Assembly (NCBI RefSeq): GCF_007431345.1
Contig: NZ_CP041730.1
Coordinates: forward strand, 2,728,001-2,792,000
Source: Chitinimonas arctica
GTDB taxonomy: Bacteria; Pseudomonadota; Gammaproteobacteria; Burkholderiales; Chitinimonadaceae
DNA length: 64,000 nucleotides
Direction of reading: 5' to 3'
In this document: in pieces, positions 8,356-17,286 of the stretch
How the letters are laid out: every line of letters begins with the position of its first letter
Numbering within the stretch: the first letter of the stretch is position 1
Program-made: the position numbers and the translations under genes
The notes under the pieces: generated by a model
Seen by the model: only the letters and a program-made list of their open reading frames with translations
What the model was told of the DNA's origin: nothing
Databases searched by the model: none

Positions 8356-9675
8356 CTACACGGATTTGATGAATACCTTCGACCGGCGCTGCCAGTTGTA
8401 CAGCGTCTTTTTCTTCATCGGCAGTACATCGATCTCGGCCGGCTTGAAGCCGCGTTCCACGAACCAATGCGCGGTACGGGTGGTCAGCACGAACAGTTGC
8501 TTGATTTTCAGGCGGCGCGCTTCGCGCTCGACATATTTCATCAAGGCTTCGCCGCGGCCGCCGTCGCGGTAGTCCGGGTGGACGGCCAGGCCGGCCAGTT
8601 CGGCGATTTCGCCTTCTTCAAAAGTATGCAGGCCCACGCAGCCAATGATCTTGCGGTCGTGCTCCAGCACGGCGAAACGTTCGATCTCGCGCTCCAGCAG
8701 TTCGCGGCTGCGCTTGACCAGTACGCCTTGTTCCTCCAGCGGCTCGATCAGCGCCAGAATGCCGCCGATATCGTCGATCTGCGCGCGCCGCATGGTTTCC
8801 AGCGGTTCGCGCGAGATCATCGTGCCGATGCCCTCGTGGGTGAACAGTTCGGTGAGCAGGCCACCGTCAAGATGCCGCGAAATCAGATGGGCGCGCGCGA
8901 CGCCATGGCGTACCGCCTTGATGCAGCAAGGCAGGAAGAAATCGATGTCGTCGCTGACGCGGACTTCCTCGCGGACGAATTTCTCCGCTTCCGCCGCGGT
9001 CAGTTCGTTGTGCAGTTGGCCGTCCTCGTCCACCACGCCGGGCTGGTCGAGCAGAAAGATCAGCTTGTCCGCCTGCAAGGCCACGGCCGCGGTGGTGGCG
9101 ACGTCCTCCAGGGTGAGGTTGAATACCTCGCCGGTAGGCGAATAACCCACCGGCGACAGCAGGATGGTTTCGCCGAATTCCAGGCGGTCGCGCATGGCCG
9201 CCACATCGAGCTTGCGTACCTCGCCGCTGTATTGCATATCTTCGCCTTCGCGCACGCCCATGGGCTGGGCGGTGACGAAATTGCCGCCCGCCACGCGGAT
9301 ATCGGCATTGGCCATGGGCGAGTTCGCCAGGCCCATGGACAGGCCGGCCTCGATCTCGAAACGGACCTGGCCGATGGATTGCAGGACCTGGCTGATCGAT
9401 TCCCGTTCGGTGATGCGCACGCCGCGCTCGAAGCGGCAGGGCAGGCCGGCCTCCTGCAGGCGGGCATTGATCTGCGGCCGCGCACCATGCACCAGCACCA
9501 GGTTGACGCCCAGGCTGACCAGGGTATTGAGGTCATGCGCCAGCGAGCCGAAGTCGCCATCGCGCACCAGGTCGCCGCCGAAGGCCACCACGAAGGTGCG
9601 ATTGCGGAAGGCGTGGATATAGGGCGCGGCTTGGCGGAACCAGAAAATGAATTCGGGGGAGCCGATATCGGGCAT
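8356..9675 (-). CDS. argA: Amino-acid N-acetyltransferase (N-acetylglutamate synthase)
   Basis: ArgA catalyses the first step of arginine synthesis, acetyl-CoA plus glutamate to N-acetylglutamate. The 439-residue product has an N-terminal amino-acid-kinase-like domain (VVAFGGDLVRDG, LVLVHGARPQI) and a C-terminal GNAT domain (GLAVHPDYRDGGRGEALMKYVE acetyl-CoA region, split here by normal residues, near 355-385). This fused layout and length match bacterial ArgA, with feedback by arginine expected through the kinase-like domain. GAGAAAT precedes the ATG. It is a single gene between two c-di-GMP loci. Confidence 0.95.
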   Translation of the reverse strand: MPDIGSPEFIFWFRQAAPYIHAFRNRTFVVAFGGDLVRDGDFGSLAHDLNTLVSLGVNLVLVHGARPQINARLQEAGLPCRFERGVRITERESISQVLQSIGQVRFEIEAGLSMGLANSPMANADIRVAGGNFVTAQPMGVREGEDMQYSGEVRKLDVAAMRDRLEFGETILLSPVGYSPTGEVFNLTLEDVATTAAVALQADKLIFLLDQPGVVDEDGQLHNELTAAEAEKFVREEVRVSDDIDFFLPCCIKAVRHGVARAHLISRHLDGGLLTELFTHEGIGTMISREPLETMRRAQIDDIGGILALIEPLEEQGVLVKRSRELLEREIERFAVLEHDRKIIGCVGLHTFEEGEIAELAGLAVHPDYRDGGRGEALMKYVEREARRLKIKQLFVLTTRTAHWFVERGFKPAEIDVLPMKKKTLYNWQRRSKVFIKSV

Positions 9676-9724
9676 GGCTTATTTCTCGAAGTAGACCGGC
9701 AAAGAGTAACAAAAATCGATCGGG

Positions 9725-12097
9725 CTACGGAGATGGCGATAAGGCATCGGCCGATAAATTGCGGGCATCGAGCGCTTCGCGCCAACGGATAAAGTCCTCG
9801 GCCGGCATGGGTTTGGCAAATACATAGCCTTGCACCTGGTCACAACCCATTGCGCGCAGCAGCGCCACGGTGGCGTGATCCTCCACGCCTTCGGCCACGA
9901 CCTTGAGGCCCAGGCGGTGACCCAGTTCCACGGTGGAACGGACGATCTGCCTATCGCTGTCGTTATGCACCAGCTCGATCATAAAGGCCCGGTCTATCTT
10001 CAGTTCGGTCACCGGCAGGCGGCGGATATAGGCGAGCGAGGAGTAGCCGGTGCCATAGTCGTCGATGGCGATGGACAAACCCATTGCCCGCAATTGCTGC
10101 AGCACCGCCAGGGCTTTGGCGGGATCGGCCATCAAGCCGCTTTCGGTGATTTCCAGGCACAGGTAATCGGGCGACAGCGACGCCTGTTCCAACAGCTCCG
10201 CCACCAGGGAGGGCAAGTCCCGGTCCAGCAGGTCACGGGTGGCCAGGTTGACCGACAGCTTGACCGGCCGGCCGGCCAGCGCCCAGGCGCCGGCCGTGGC
10301 GATGGCGTGCGCCAGCACCCAGCGGGTGACTTCGCGGATATAGCCGGTCTGCTCGGCGAAGGGCACGAACTCGCCGGGCGGGATAAAGCCCTTGTCGGGG
10401 TGGATCCAGCGCACCAGTGCCTCGGCTTCGTCGGCGCGGCCGGTGGCCAGGTTGACCTTGGGTTGGTAGTACAGGGTCAGCTGATTGTGCTCGACCGCCT
10501 GCTGCAGATCGCCCAGCAGCGAAAGATGCTCCTCGCGGAAGGTCTGCATGCCCGGGTCGTAGATGATATGCCGCTCGCCGGTCCGCTTGGCCCGGTACAT
10601 GGCCAGGTCGGCGCTACGGATCAGGTCGATGGCATTGTCGGCATGGTCGGGAAAACCGGCCGCGCCCATGCCGGCACGGAGATCCAGCGGGCGGTTCTCC
10701 AGCACGAAGCGGCGGTCGAACATACGATGGATACGTTCCAGGGTCGCTGGAGCATCGGCCACCCGAACGCCCGGCAACAAGAGCGCGAAGTCGTCGCCGG
10801 ACAAGCGCGCCACGCTGTCCTCCTGCCGCACGGACGAGCGCAGGCGCGATCCCACCTCGGCCAGGACCCTGTCGCCCATGGGATGGCCCAGCGTGTCGTT
10901 GATCTGCTGGAAGCGGTCCAGGTTGACCAGTAGCACGGTCAGGGCGCTGCCTTGCCGGGCGGCCGCCTCTATCGCTTCGGCCAGCAGCTGGTTGAAGCGT
11001 ACCCGGTTGGGCAGGCCGGTCAACGGGTCTTCATAGGCCAGCTTGCTGATGCGGTTTTCGCGTTCGCCGATCGCGGCCTGCATATGGGCCAGGCTGCCGG
11101 CCAGCCGGCCGATCTCGCTGCTGTTCTTGCGGTCGATTTGCTGCTGGTAGTCGCCTTGCTGGATACGCTCGGCCACCCGGGACAAGGCACGGAGCGGATC
11201 GGTGATGCGGCGGGCGATACGTGTACCGGCCAGCAGACAGACCGCCAAGGCGATCAGGGCCAGCACGATCAGGGTGCCCTGCAGTTGATAAAAGGGCGCC
11301 AGCGCTTCCATCAGGGAGCGGGCAAGCAAGGCATAGATAGGGCCTTCCGGGCTATCGCCCAGTTGGAATAGGCGGGTCTGATAATCCTCGCCGGCCAGCA
11401 CCAGCCGGCTGGCGCTTTGCTCCGGGCTGAGCTGTTCGGTCAGGCCGGCGCGCTGTTCCGGCAGCAGGGTGGACGCCAGCATGACCCAGCCGCTGCGGCC
11501 GTGGCCCAGGAAGGAGACTTGCAAGCCGGCAAGCGAGCGCAGGTCGGCTGCCGTCCCGTCGTTGATTTCGAAGCCCATGGTGATCCAGCCTATGGTGGCG
11601 GGTGCGCGCACCGGCACCGCCACCAGCTGGTAGAGCCGGCCGTCGATCCGCTCGATACCGCTGGCGCCGCCCTGCGCGCCGGCCTTCGCCAGCAGGCGGC
11701 GGAACGGGTAGGGCTGGCCGGTCCGTTCCGGCCTGACGGTATCCGCCTGGATGCGGTCATTCAGATCGGACAACATCACCAGGTCGGCGCCGATACGGCC
11801 GCCATGGTTTCTCAGGGCATCGACGATGGTGTCGGTTTCGCCCGTGGCAATGGCGTCGCGAAAGCCGAAATCCCTGGCCAGGACCTGCGCGCCCAGGGTC
11901 AGTTGGCTGCCGTTCTGTTCCAGCAGCCGCCGGAAAACCCGTTCGCCGGTCAGCAGTTCGTGCGCCGCCGTCTCGCGCGAGATGCGCAGGTTGGCGACGC
12001 TGACCAGTACAAAGGTCGCAAGCAGCACCACCGCCAGCAAGCTGAAGAAGAAGACAACGATGCGAAAGGACAGGCTGTCGGTACGCAAGCGCGGCAC
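9725..12097 (-). CDS. Membrane GGDEF/EAL protein, degenerate GGDEF
   Basis: The 790-residue product has an N-terminal helix (about 12-34), a large periplasmic dCache-like sensor (about 35-270), a second helix (about 275-297), HAMP, GGDEF and EAL. The GGDEF signature is altered to SGDDF (433-437), so cyclase activity is doubtful. The EAL motif (559-561) and its context, FIPPGEFVPFAEQTGYI, are intact, so it is probably a phosphodiesterase with a regulatory GGDEF domain. The GTG start lies 7 bases after the cupredoxin stop, so it is the last gene of a haemoglobin-cupredoxin-EAL operon. Confidence 0.9.
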   Translation of the reverse strand: MPRLRTDSLSFRIVVFFFSLLAVVLLATFVLVSVANLRISRETAAHELLTGERVFRRLLEQNGSQLTLGAQVLARDFGFRDAIATGETDTIVDALRNHGGRIGADLVMLSDLNDRIQADTVRPERTGQPYPFRRLLAKAGAQGGASGIERIDGRLYQLVAVPVRAPATIGWITMGFEINDGTAADLRSLAGLQVSFLGHGRSGWVMLASTLLPEQRAGLTEQLSPEQSASRLVLAGEDYQTRLFQLGDSPEGPIYALLARSLMEALAPFYQLQGTLIVLALIALAVCLLAGTRIARRITDPLRALSRVAERIQQGDYQQQIDRKNSSEIGRLAGSLAHMQAAIGERENRISKLAYEDPLTGLPNRVRFNQLLAEAIEAAARQGSALTVLLVNLDRFQQINDTLGHPMGDRVLAEVGSRLRSSVRQEDSVARLSGDDFALLLPGVRVADAPATLERIHRMFDRRFVLENRPLDLRAGMGAAGFPDHADNAIDLIRSADLAMYRAKRTGERHIIYDPGMQTFREEHLSLLGDLQQAVEHNQLTLYYQPKVNLATGRADEAEALVRWIHPDKGFIPPGEFVPFAEQTGYIREVTRWVLAHAIATAGAWALAGRPVKLSVNLATRDLLDRDLPSLVAELLEQASLSPDYLCLEITESGLMADPAKALAVLQQLRAMGLSIAIDDYGTGYSSLAYIRRLPVTELKIDRAFMIELVHNDSDRQIVRSTVELGHRLGLKVVAEGVEDHATVALLRAMGCDQVQGYVFAKPMPAEDFIRWREALDARNLSADALSPSP

Positions 12098-12104
12098 CCG
12101 TTTG

Positions 12105-12731
12105 TCAATAATGGCCGCGCTGGCGTTCCGGCGCGGGTGCCAGCTTCAGGCGAAAGCTGAACTGGGCAGGCGCTCCTGGCGCCAGCTTGATCTTCTGGGC
12201 GGGGCTGGCTGGCGATTGATAGGGATGCCAGATCTCCAGTTCATACTCGCCGTTGGGCAGTTCCGCCAAGTTGAGCTGGCCCTTGCTGTCGGTCTTGCCG
12301 AACCAGGGGCTGTCCACCACCAGCACATAGCCGATCATCCAGTCGTGGATATTGCAGCCCAGCACGACCTGGCCGGGCTTGTCGAACAGCACCGGCTCCG
12401 CCGGGGTACCGGAGTACAGCGGTAGCCTGAGCGGCTTGGCCGGCGAGAAGGAATAGATGTTGTGGCGAATGCTGTCCTTGTTGGGGAAACTGATCAGCGT
12501 GCCGACCTGGACCACGCTCACCAGCGGCGTGAATTCCTTATTGACCTGGTCGATGATGGCGCTGCCGGGCTTGAGCCTGGGCGGCGGCGCGGACAACGGC
12601 TTGGCGTGGACCGCTACGTCCGGCAAAGGCTGTCCGGCCGGATCGGTCACGCTGATGCCGATATCGTTGGCGTGGGCCAGGACGGGGTAGAGGGCGAGTA
12701 ACGCGCACAGGGCGCGCCACGCGGCGCTCAT
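12105..12731 (-). CDS. Exported cupredoxin-like protein (methylamine-utilization type)
   Basis: A 208-residue protein has a signal peptide (cleavage near VLAHAND) and a blue-copper-like core. His90 in SIRHNIYSF and the cluster GCNIHDWM (Cys126, His129, Met132) are plausible type-1 copper ligands. Such proteins are often annotated as methylamine utilization proteins, but no methylamine dehydrogenase genes are nearby. A C-terminal beta-sandwich (LPNGEYELEIWHPY) resembles carboxypeptidase-regulatory-like domains. The ATG overlaps the haemoglobin stop (ATGA, 12728-12731), showing tight coupling. A periplasmic redox or sensing role is inferred. Confidence 0.82.
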   Translation of the reverse strand: MSAAWRALCALLALYPVLAHANDIGISVTDPAGQPLPDVAVHAKPLSAPPPRLKPGSAIIDQVNKEFTPLVSVVQVGTLISFPNKDSIRHNIYSFSPAKPLRLPLYSGTPAEPVLFDKPGQVVLGCNIHDWMIGYVLVVDSPWFGKTDSKGQLNLAELPNGEYELEIWHPYQSPASPAQKIKLAPGAPAQFSFRLKLAPAPERQRGHY

Positions 12732-13147
12732 CGCTTGTACTCCACGATGTCGCGCTTCATCGGCGCCAGTATGGCCAGCAGGGCGTTCTTGTCGGCCTGC
12801 GCCACCTGGTGCGCATCCAGCACATTGCGGAGGTTTTCCACCATGGCGTAGAACGCCGCCTCGCTGATGCCCAGCCCGCCATGGACCTGTTTCATTGTGT
12901 CGCCGGTGTATTGGCAGGGACCGCCGCTGAGATGGCACAGATGCTCGGCCAGCATGCGCTGCAGCCGCCGCAGATCGACCTTGACGAAGCTGCCGCGGGT
13001 GGCCGGATCGCGCGTGCTGGCAGCCAGCAAGTCGGCGGTAATGGCGGCAACGCCCGCGTCGCCGCCCAGCCGTTGGTACAGACTGTCCGCCGGCACGGGG
13101 GGTATCAGCAGGGCAAACGACAGGAGCGGGGCGAGGCGTAGGCGCAT
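12728..13147 (-). CDS. Exported group 1 truncated haemoglobin
   Basis: The 139-residue product has a signal-peptide-like N-terminus (residues 1-20) followed by a group 1 truncated haemoglobin fold. SLYQRLGGDAGVAAI is the typical A/B-helix start and the probable proximal haem ligand is His89 in KQVHGGLGI. A GGAG lies just ahead of the ATG. Most truncated haemoglobins are cytosolic, so a secreted form is less usual and suggests binding of O2 or NO in the periplasm. It is the first gene of an operon with a cupredoxin and a membrane EAL protein, suggesting input into c-di-GMP signalling. Confidence 0.85.
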   Translation of the reverse strand: MRLRLAPLLSFALLIPPVPADSLYQRLGGDAGVAAITADLLAASTRDPATRGSFVKVDLRRLQRMLAEHLCHLSGGPCQYTGDTMKQVHGGLGISEAAFYAMVENLRNVLDAHQVAQADKNALLAILAPMKRDIVEYKR

Positions 13148-13226
13148 AAAGACTCCGGCTGGCGATTCGTTCGCTGAAGTATAGACTGCACAAATGCCTC
13201 GTCACCCGTTCAACGGAGTTGCACTC

Positions 13227-14075
13227 ATGTTGCGAAACGTTGCCTTGTTGCTGGTTCTGTCCGTATCGCTGGGGACGCAAGCCGCCGGTTCGCGGCTACC
13301 CGGCACGGGTGGCATGAGCCAGCTGGAAGGGGCGGCCGGCGGCGGTCTGGTGCCCTGGGCCTTGATTGCCGGCTACGGCAGCCGCGACCAGGTGGGCGGC
13401 AATGCCTTTGTCACGCGGGTCGATAGCCAGGGCTTCCGGTTGGACGTGGCGGGCGCCTCGGTGGGCTTGTTCGACCGGGTCGAACTCTCGTTTGCCCGCC
13501 AGCGCTTCGGCCTGGGTTCCACCGTGCCGGGACGGCACCTGGAACAGGATATCGTCGGCCTGAAATGGAAGGTATATGGCGATGCAGTGTACGATCAGGA
13601 CCAAGCCTGGCCGCAACTGGCGCTGGGCTTGATGGCCAAGCGCAACCGCGATTTCTCGCTGCCCGCCTTGCTGGGCGCCAAGCACGCCAGCGATGTCGAG
13701 CCCTATCTGGCCGCGACCAAGGTATGGCTGGACGGTCCGGCTGGCAGAAGTGCGCTGCTTAATGGCACGCTGCGCTACACCCGTGCCAACCAACTGGGCC
13801 TGCTCGGCTTTGGCGGCGACCGTTCGGACCGCCGCAAGTTGCGGCTGGAGGCCAGCGCCGCCGTGTTCTTGACCGATGCGCTGGTGCTGGGCCTGGAATA
13901 TCGACAGAAGAACAACAATCTATCGGTGTTCCGCGAGCAGCGTTTCGCGGATGTGTTCCTGGCCTGGATTCCCAACCGGCGCTGCTCGCTGGCGCTGGCG
14001 CATGCCGAGATGGGCAATATCGCCGACCAGCCTGGGCAGCGTGGCCCGTACTTCTCGGTCAAGCTCGACTTTTAG
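13227..14075 (+). CDS. DUF3034 family outer-membrane-type protein
   Basis: The product (282 aa) has a cleavable signal peptide and a Gly-rich start (SRLPGTGGMSQLEGAAGGG) typical of DUF3034. Alternating polar and hydrophobic strands follow, with a terminal phenylalanine (FSVKLDF), pointing to a beta-barrel in the outer membrane. I chose ATG 13227 over 13194 because it begins the signal peptide and has GGAG upstream. It is divergent from the haemoglobin operon, with about 80 bases between, so the two may share a control region. Its function is unknown. Confidence 0.8.
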   Translation: MLRNVALLLVLSVSLGTQAAGSRLPGTGGMSQLEGAAGGGLVPWALIAGYGSRDQVGGNAFVTRVDSQGFRLDVAGASVGLFDRVELSFARQRFGLGSTVPGRHLEQDIVGLKWKVYGDAVYDQDQAWPQLALGLMAKRNRDFSLPALLGAKHASDVEPYLAATKVWLDGPAGRSALLNGTLRYTRANQLGLLGFGGDRSDRRKLRLEASAAVFLTDALVLGLEYRQKNNNLSVFREQRFADVFLAWIPNRRCSLALAHAEMGNIADQPGQRGPYFSVKLDF

Positions 14076-14146
14076 CCGATGGGTGAGCCGCGCGGGGCTG
14101 CGTCGGGCATATCTGAGCGCCACGCGTCCCCGTACAATCCTCGCCC

Positions 14147-14839
14147 ATGAACAAACGCATTCTGCTGATCGAAGACGAAGTGGCCATTGCCGATACCGTT
14201 GTCTATGCCCTGCAAAGGGAAGGCTTCGTGGTGAGTTGGCACACCTTGGGACGGGACGGGCTGGCGGTGCTCGATAGCGAAGGCGCCGATCTCCTGGTGC
14301 TGGACGTCGGCCTGCCCGATATTAGCGGTTTCGAGCTGTTTCGGCAGGTGCGCCAGCATCACGACACCCCGGTGCTGTTTCTGACCGCACGCGGCGACGA
14401 AATCGACCGGGTGGTGGGGCTGGAGCTGGGTGCGGACGACTACGTGGTCAAACCCTTCAGCCCCCGCGAGCTGGTGGCACGCATCAAGGCTATCCTGCGG
14501 CGCGGCAGCGCCCCAATCCCCGTCGTACTCCCTAACGCCGGCTTGCAACACGATGCCGCCCGTGCCCGCATCTGCCTGGCCGGCCAGGTGCTGAACCTGA
14601 CCCGCTACGAATACCGGCTACTGGTCTTGCTGTTGGAGCAGCCGGAGCGGGTATTCAGCCGCAGCCAGCTGATGGATGCCGTCTGGCAGGATCCGGCGGC
14701 CAGCTTCGAGCGCACGGTGGATGCGCATATCCGCTCGCTGCGCGCCAAGCTGCGCGAAGCCGATCCGGCGTGCGATCCCATCCGTACCCATCGGGGCCTG
14801 GGCTATAGCCTGAGTTGGACTGCCGGGCCGGCGGCATGA
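14147..14839 (+). CDS. creB: Response regulator CreB (OmpR family)
   Basis: A 230-residue regulator has a receiver domain with acidic pocket E9/D10, probable phospho-acceptor D53 (LLVLDVGLPD) and conserved Lys in DDYVVKPFSP. A winged-helix DNA-binding domain follows (LTRYEYRLLVLLLEQPERVFSRSQL). It matches CreB in length and in its pairing with a CreC-like kinase; the overlap of its TGA with the creC ATG (14836-14839) shows an operon. CreB in E. coli responds to carbon source and cell-wall stress. The expected target creD lies 4.3 kb downstream of creC. Confidence 0.88.
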   Translation: MNKRILLIEDEVAIADTVVYALQREGFVVSWHTLGRDGLAVLDSEGADLLVLDVGLPDISGFELFRQVRQHHDTPVLFLTARGDEIDRVVGLELGADDYVVKPFSPRELVARIKAILRRGSAPIPVVLPNAGLQHDAARARICLAGQVLNLTRYEYRLLVLLLEQPERVFSRSQLMDAVWQDPAASFERTVDAHIRSLRAKLREADPACDPIRTHRGLGYSLSWTAGPAA

Positions 14840-16290
14840 GGATAGGGATACGCATCTTCCTGGGTTACTTCGTGATGGTCGGACTGGTCGCCTGGTTTCT
14901 GCTCGACACCTCGCGGGAGCGTTTGCGGCCGGCGCTCAAGCAGTCTATGGAAGATACCCTGGTCGATACCGCCAATCTGCTGGCCGAATTTTCTCGGCGC
15001 GACCTGGTGGCGGGTACGGTGGCCAAGGGCGAGTTTGCCCGCAATCTGGAAGCCTTTGCCGACCGGCGCCTCAATGCCGAGATCTGGGGCATACGGAAGG
15101 ACAAGCCCAATCACCGCATCTATGTCACCGATGCCCAGGGCATGGTGCTGTACGACTCCAACCATCTGGCCGATGGCCAGGACTATTCGCGCTGGAACGA
15201 TGTCTATCTCACCCTGCAGGGCCGCTATGGCGCCCGTACCACCCGGGGCGATCCCGCCGACCCGACCAGTTCGGTCATGCATGTCGCCGCGCCGGTACAG
15301 CATGACGGAAAATTGATTGGCGTGGTGACGGTCGCCAAGCCGATAGACAGCGTGCGGCCCTTTTTCCAGCAAGCGCTGGATGGCTTGACCCGGGCCGGCG
15401 GTCTGGTGCTGGTGGCGGGCGGCCTGCTGGGGCTGCTGTTGTCATGGTGGATCACCCGGTCGCTGACCCGGCTGGAGCAGTATGCCCAGGCGGTTGCGCG
15501 GGGCGAGCGGGTCAGCCTGCCGGCGCTGTCCGGGCGCGAAGTCCGGGTGCTGGGGCAGGCGCTGGACACCATGCGCAACCGCCTGGAGGGCAAGCAATAT
15601 GTCGAACAGTATGTCCATGGCTTGACCCACGAGCTGAAAAGTCCGCTCGCGGGCATACGCGGCGCGGCCGAATTGATCGAGCCCAGCATGCCAGCCGCCG
15701 ACCAGGCGCGCTTTCTCCGCAATATCCGCACCCAAGCCGAGCGCATGACGGAGATCATCGACCGGATGCTGACCTTGGCCCAACTGGAAAGCCGGCAGGC
15801 TTTGGCCGATGTGGAAGAAATCACCGTGGCCAGCCTGCTGCGGCAGGCCTGTGATGACAAGGCCGAGCAGTTGCGGGCCAGGGGACTGGTCTGCCAGCTG
15901 GAGGTGGCCGAGACGCTGCGGGTGCGGGGCGAGCGTTTTCTGCTGGGCCAGGCGTTGTCCAACCTGCTGGACAACGCCATCGCCTTCGCTCCGGGCGACA
16001 GTGCTTTACAGCTTCGTGCCGAGGCGGTCGATGGCGTGGTGCGGGTGAGCCTGCGCGATCAAGGGCCGGGCGTGCCGGACTATGCCTTGAATAGGGTGTT
16101 CGAACGCTTCTACTCGCTGCCGCGCCCGGATGGCGGCACTCGTTCCACCGGCCTTGGTTTGCCCTTTGTACGAGAAGTGGCCGCCTTGCATGGCGGCAGT
16201 ATCAGCCTGCGCAACCATGAGGCGGGCGGCGCCGTGGCGGTGCTCGACTTGCCGGCGGGAAAGGGCCGGACCGGTCAGCCGGAAAAATAA
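14836..16290 (+). CDS. creC: Sensor histidine kinase CreC
   Basis: The 484-residue kinase begins MRIGIRIFLGYFVMVGLVAWF at ATG 14836, overlapping the creB stop. It has a periplasmic sensor between helices at about 6-24 and 185-208, HAMP, the phosphorylated His265 in THELKSPLAGI, and N, G1 and G2 boxes (LSNLLDNAIAFAPG, DQGPGVPD, STGLGLPFVREV). The sensor region (NRIYVTDAQGMVLYDS type) and gene order identify CreC. It is expected to phosphorylate CreB. Confidence 0.88.
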   Translation: MRIGIRIFLGYFVMVGLVAWFLLDTSRERLRPALKQSMEDTLVDTANLLAEFSRRDLVAGTVAKGEFARNLEAFADRRLNAEIWGIRKDKPNHRIYVTDAQGMVLYDSNHLADGQDYSRWNDVYLTLQGRYGARTTRGDPADPTSSVMHVAAPVQHDGKLIGVVTVAKPIDSVRPFFQQALDGLTRAGGLVLVAGGLLGLLLSWWITRSLTRLEQYAQAVARGERVSLPALSGREVRVLGQALDTMRNRLEGKQYVEQYVHGLTHELKSPLAGIRGAAELIEPSMPAADQARFLRNIRTQAERMTEIIDRMLTLAQLESRQALADVEEITVASLLRQACDDKAEQLRARGLVCQLEVAETLRVRGERFLLGQALSNLLDNAIAFAPGDSALQLRAEAVDGVVRVSLRDQGPGVPDYALNRVFERFYSLPRPDGGTRSTGLGLPFVREVAALHGGSISLRNHEAGGAVAVLDLPAGKGRTGQPEK

Positions 16291-16432
16291 TTTCACTTTA
16301 ACCGGGCGCCCACCGCTAATGCGGGGGAGTGGATCCGTTCAGTTATCCACAGACAATCAGATTTCTCTTATTTTCCTGTGGCGAACTCTGCAGTTTGATA
16401 ATTTCTTTTTTATTCAAGGGATTATCCAGGCT

Positions 16433-16448
16433 TGGCCGACACCCTGCC
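16433..16448 (+). promoter_or_regulatory. Possible sigma-54 promoter of the PEP-CTERM gene
   Basis: TGGCCGACACCCTGCC has the invariant GG at -24 and GC at -12 with sigma-54 spacing, but otherwise departs from TGGCACGN4TTGCW. PEP-CTERM genes are sometimes sigma-54 controlled through PrsK/PrsR, which makes the match worth noting. It lies about 180 bases before the start codon. Confidence 0.3.
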
Positions 16449-16479
16449 GCAGAGCGGGGGAAAGTCGGGATTTTCCCCG

Positions 16480-16507
16480 TTGACGCTGTCATATATGCAA
16501 ATAATTC
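16480..16507 (+). promoter_or_regulatory. Possible sigma-70 promoter of the PEP-CTERM gene
   Basis: TTGACG (16480-16485) and TAATTC (16502-16507) are separated by 16 bases, about 120 bases upstream of the PEP-CTERM start. The -35 match is good and the -10 match moderate. It is an alternative to the sigma-54 candidate just upstream. Confidence 0.35.
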
Positions 16508-16627
16508 AATAAGTTACGAAGCGTACTTTGGGCGAAAATGGTCCTTTCGTCGCAGCGCAAGGCTGGTTATGATTCGTTCGCATCAAAGCCTTACACGGGC
16601 AAATCAATTCATCGCTGGGGAGCATAT

Positions 16628-17257
16628 ATGAAGCAAATAAAGCAACTCGTCATTGGCCTGGTTCTGGCTGCGGCGGCCGTGGGCGTACAGGCGTCGGCCA
16701 AGTTTTCCATCACGGGGGCCAGCAACGCCAAGCCCAGCACTTTCGAACAGGGTGCCTTCGGGATCGCCGGGCTGGACCTGGCCTCGCTGGGTATGAGCCT
16801 GAGCGATCTCAAGCTGGGCGGCACGCTGTCGGTAAAGGGCGGGAGGGACGATGTCAGCTACCAATTCCTCGGCAGTGAAGCTTCGTACAATAACTTCTTC
16901 GTGCGCGGCGCCAATGTATTCAAGAATGCCACCAGCCAGGTCGGCAGCAGCTTCACCAACCTGAATGTGACCGGCGCGCTGGACTTTGCTTTCCTGTCGC
17001 AAGGCAATGCCGCACAGAAGGCCGTCAACGGCGGCATCAATGCCGGACGTATCGGTACCATCCTCAGCGGCGACAAGCGCTCGGTGCTGATTACCTTCAA
17101 CGACTTCGCCGCCGACAAGGACTTCGACGACATGGCCATCCTGGCTTCGTTCGTGCCCGCGCCGGTGCCGGAACCCGTCAGCTACGTCATGCTGATGGCC
17201 GGCATGCTGACCATGGGCTTTATTGCCCGTCGTCGAATGGGCGCCAATATCCGTTAA
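16628..17257 (+). CDS. PEP-CTERM sorting-domain surface protein
   Basis: The product (209 aa) has an N-terminal signal peptide ending near VGVQASA and a C-terminal sorting signal: VPEP at about 180-183, a hydrophobic helix, then ARRR. This is the PEP-CTERM signal processed by exosortase EpsH-type enzymes and linked with extracellular polysaccharide. The mature region is Gly/Ser/Asn-rich and beta-like, with no known domain. GGGGAG precedes ATG 16628. A strong terminator follows the gene, so it is a single unit. No exosortase is in the window, so one should be encoded elsewhere. Confidence 0.9.
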   Translation: MKQIKQLVIGLVLAAAAVGVQASAKFSITGASNAKPSTFEQGAFGIAGLDLASLGMSLSDLKLGGTLSVKGGRDDVSYQFLGSEASYNNFFVRGANVFKNATSQVGSSFTNLNVTGALDFAFLSQGNAAQKAVNGGINAGRIGTILSGDKRSVLITFNDFAADKDFDDMAILASFVPAPVPEPVSYVMLMAGMLTMGFIARRRMGANIR

Positions 17258-17286
17258 GCAGGACGCCGCCGTACCAGCGGGTGTTC

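Larger units (their letters stand above)
16291..16627. other. Noncoding region upstream of the PEP-CTERM gene
   Basis: This 337-base gap has no convincing gene. It holds an inverted repeat (GGGGAAA at about 16457 pairing with TTTTCCCC near 16470) and two candidate promoters reported separately. One is a sigma-70-like pair, TTGACG at 16480 and TAATTC at 16502. The other is a possible sigma-54 element at 16433-16448. An ORF that runs through the region into the PEP-CTERM gene is only an upstream extension of that reading frame. Confidence 0.5.

Noticed and set aside
16329..16627. Open frame running into the PEP-CTERM gene
   Set aside because: It crosses promoter-like and hairpin sequence; the signal peptide starts at 16628 with a good ribosome binding site.
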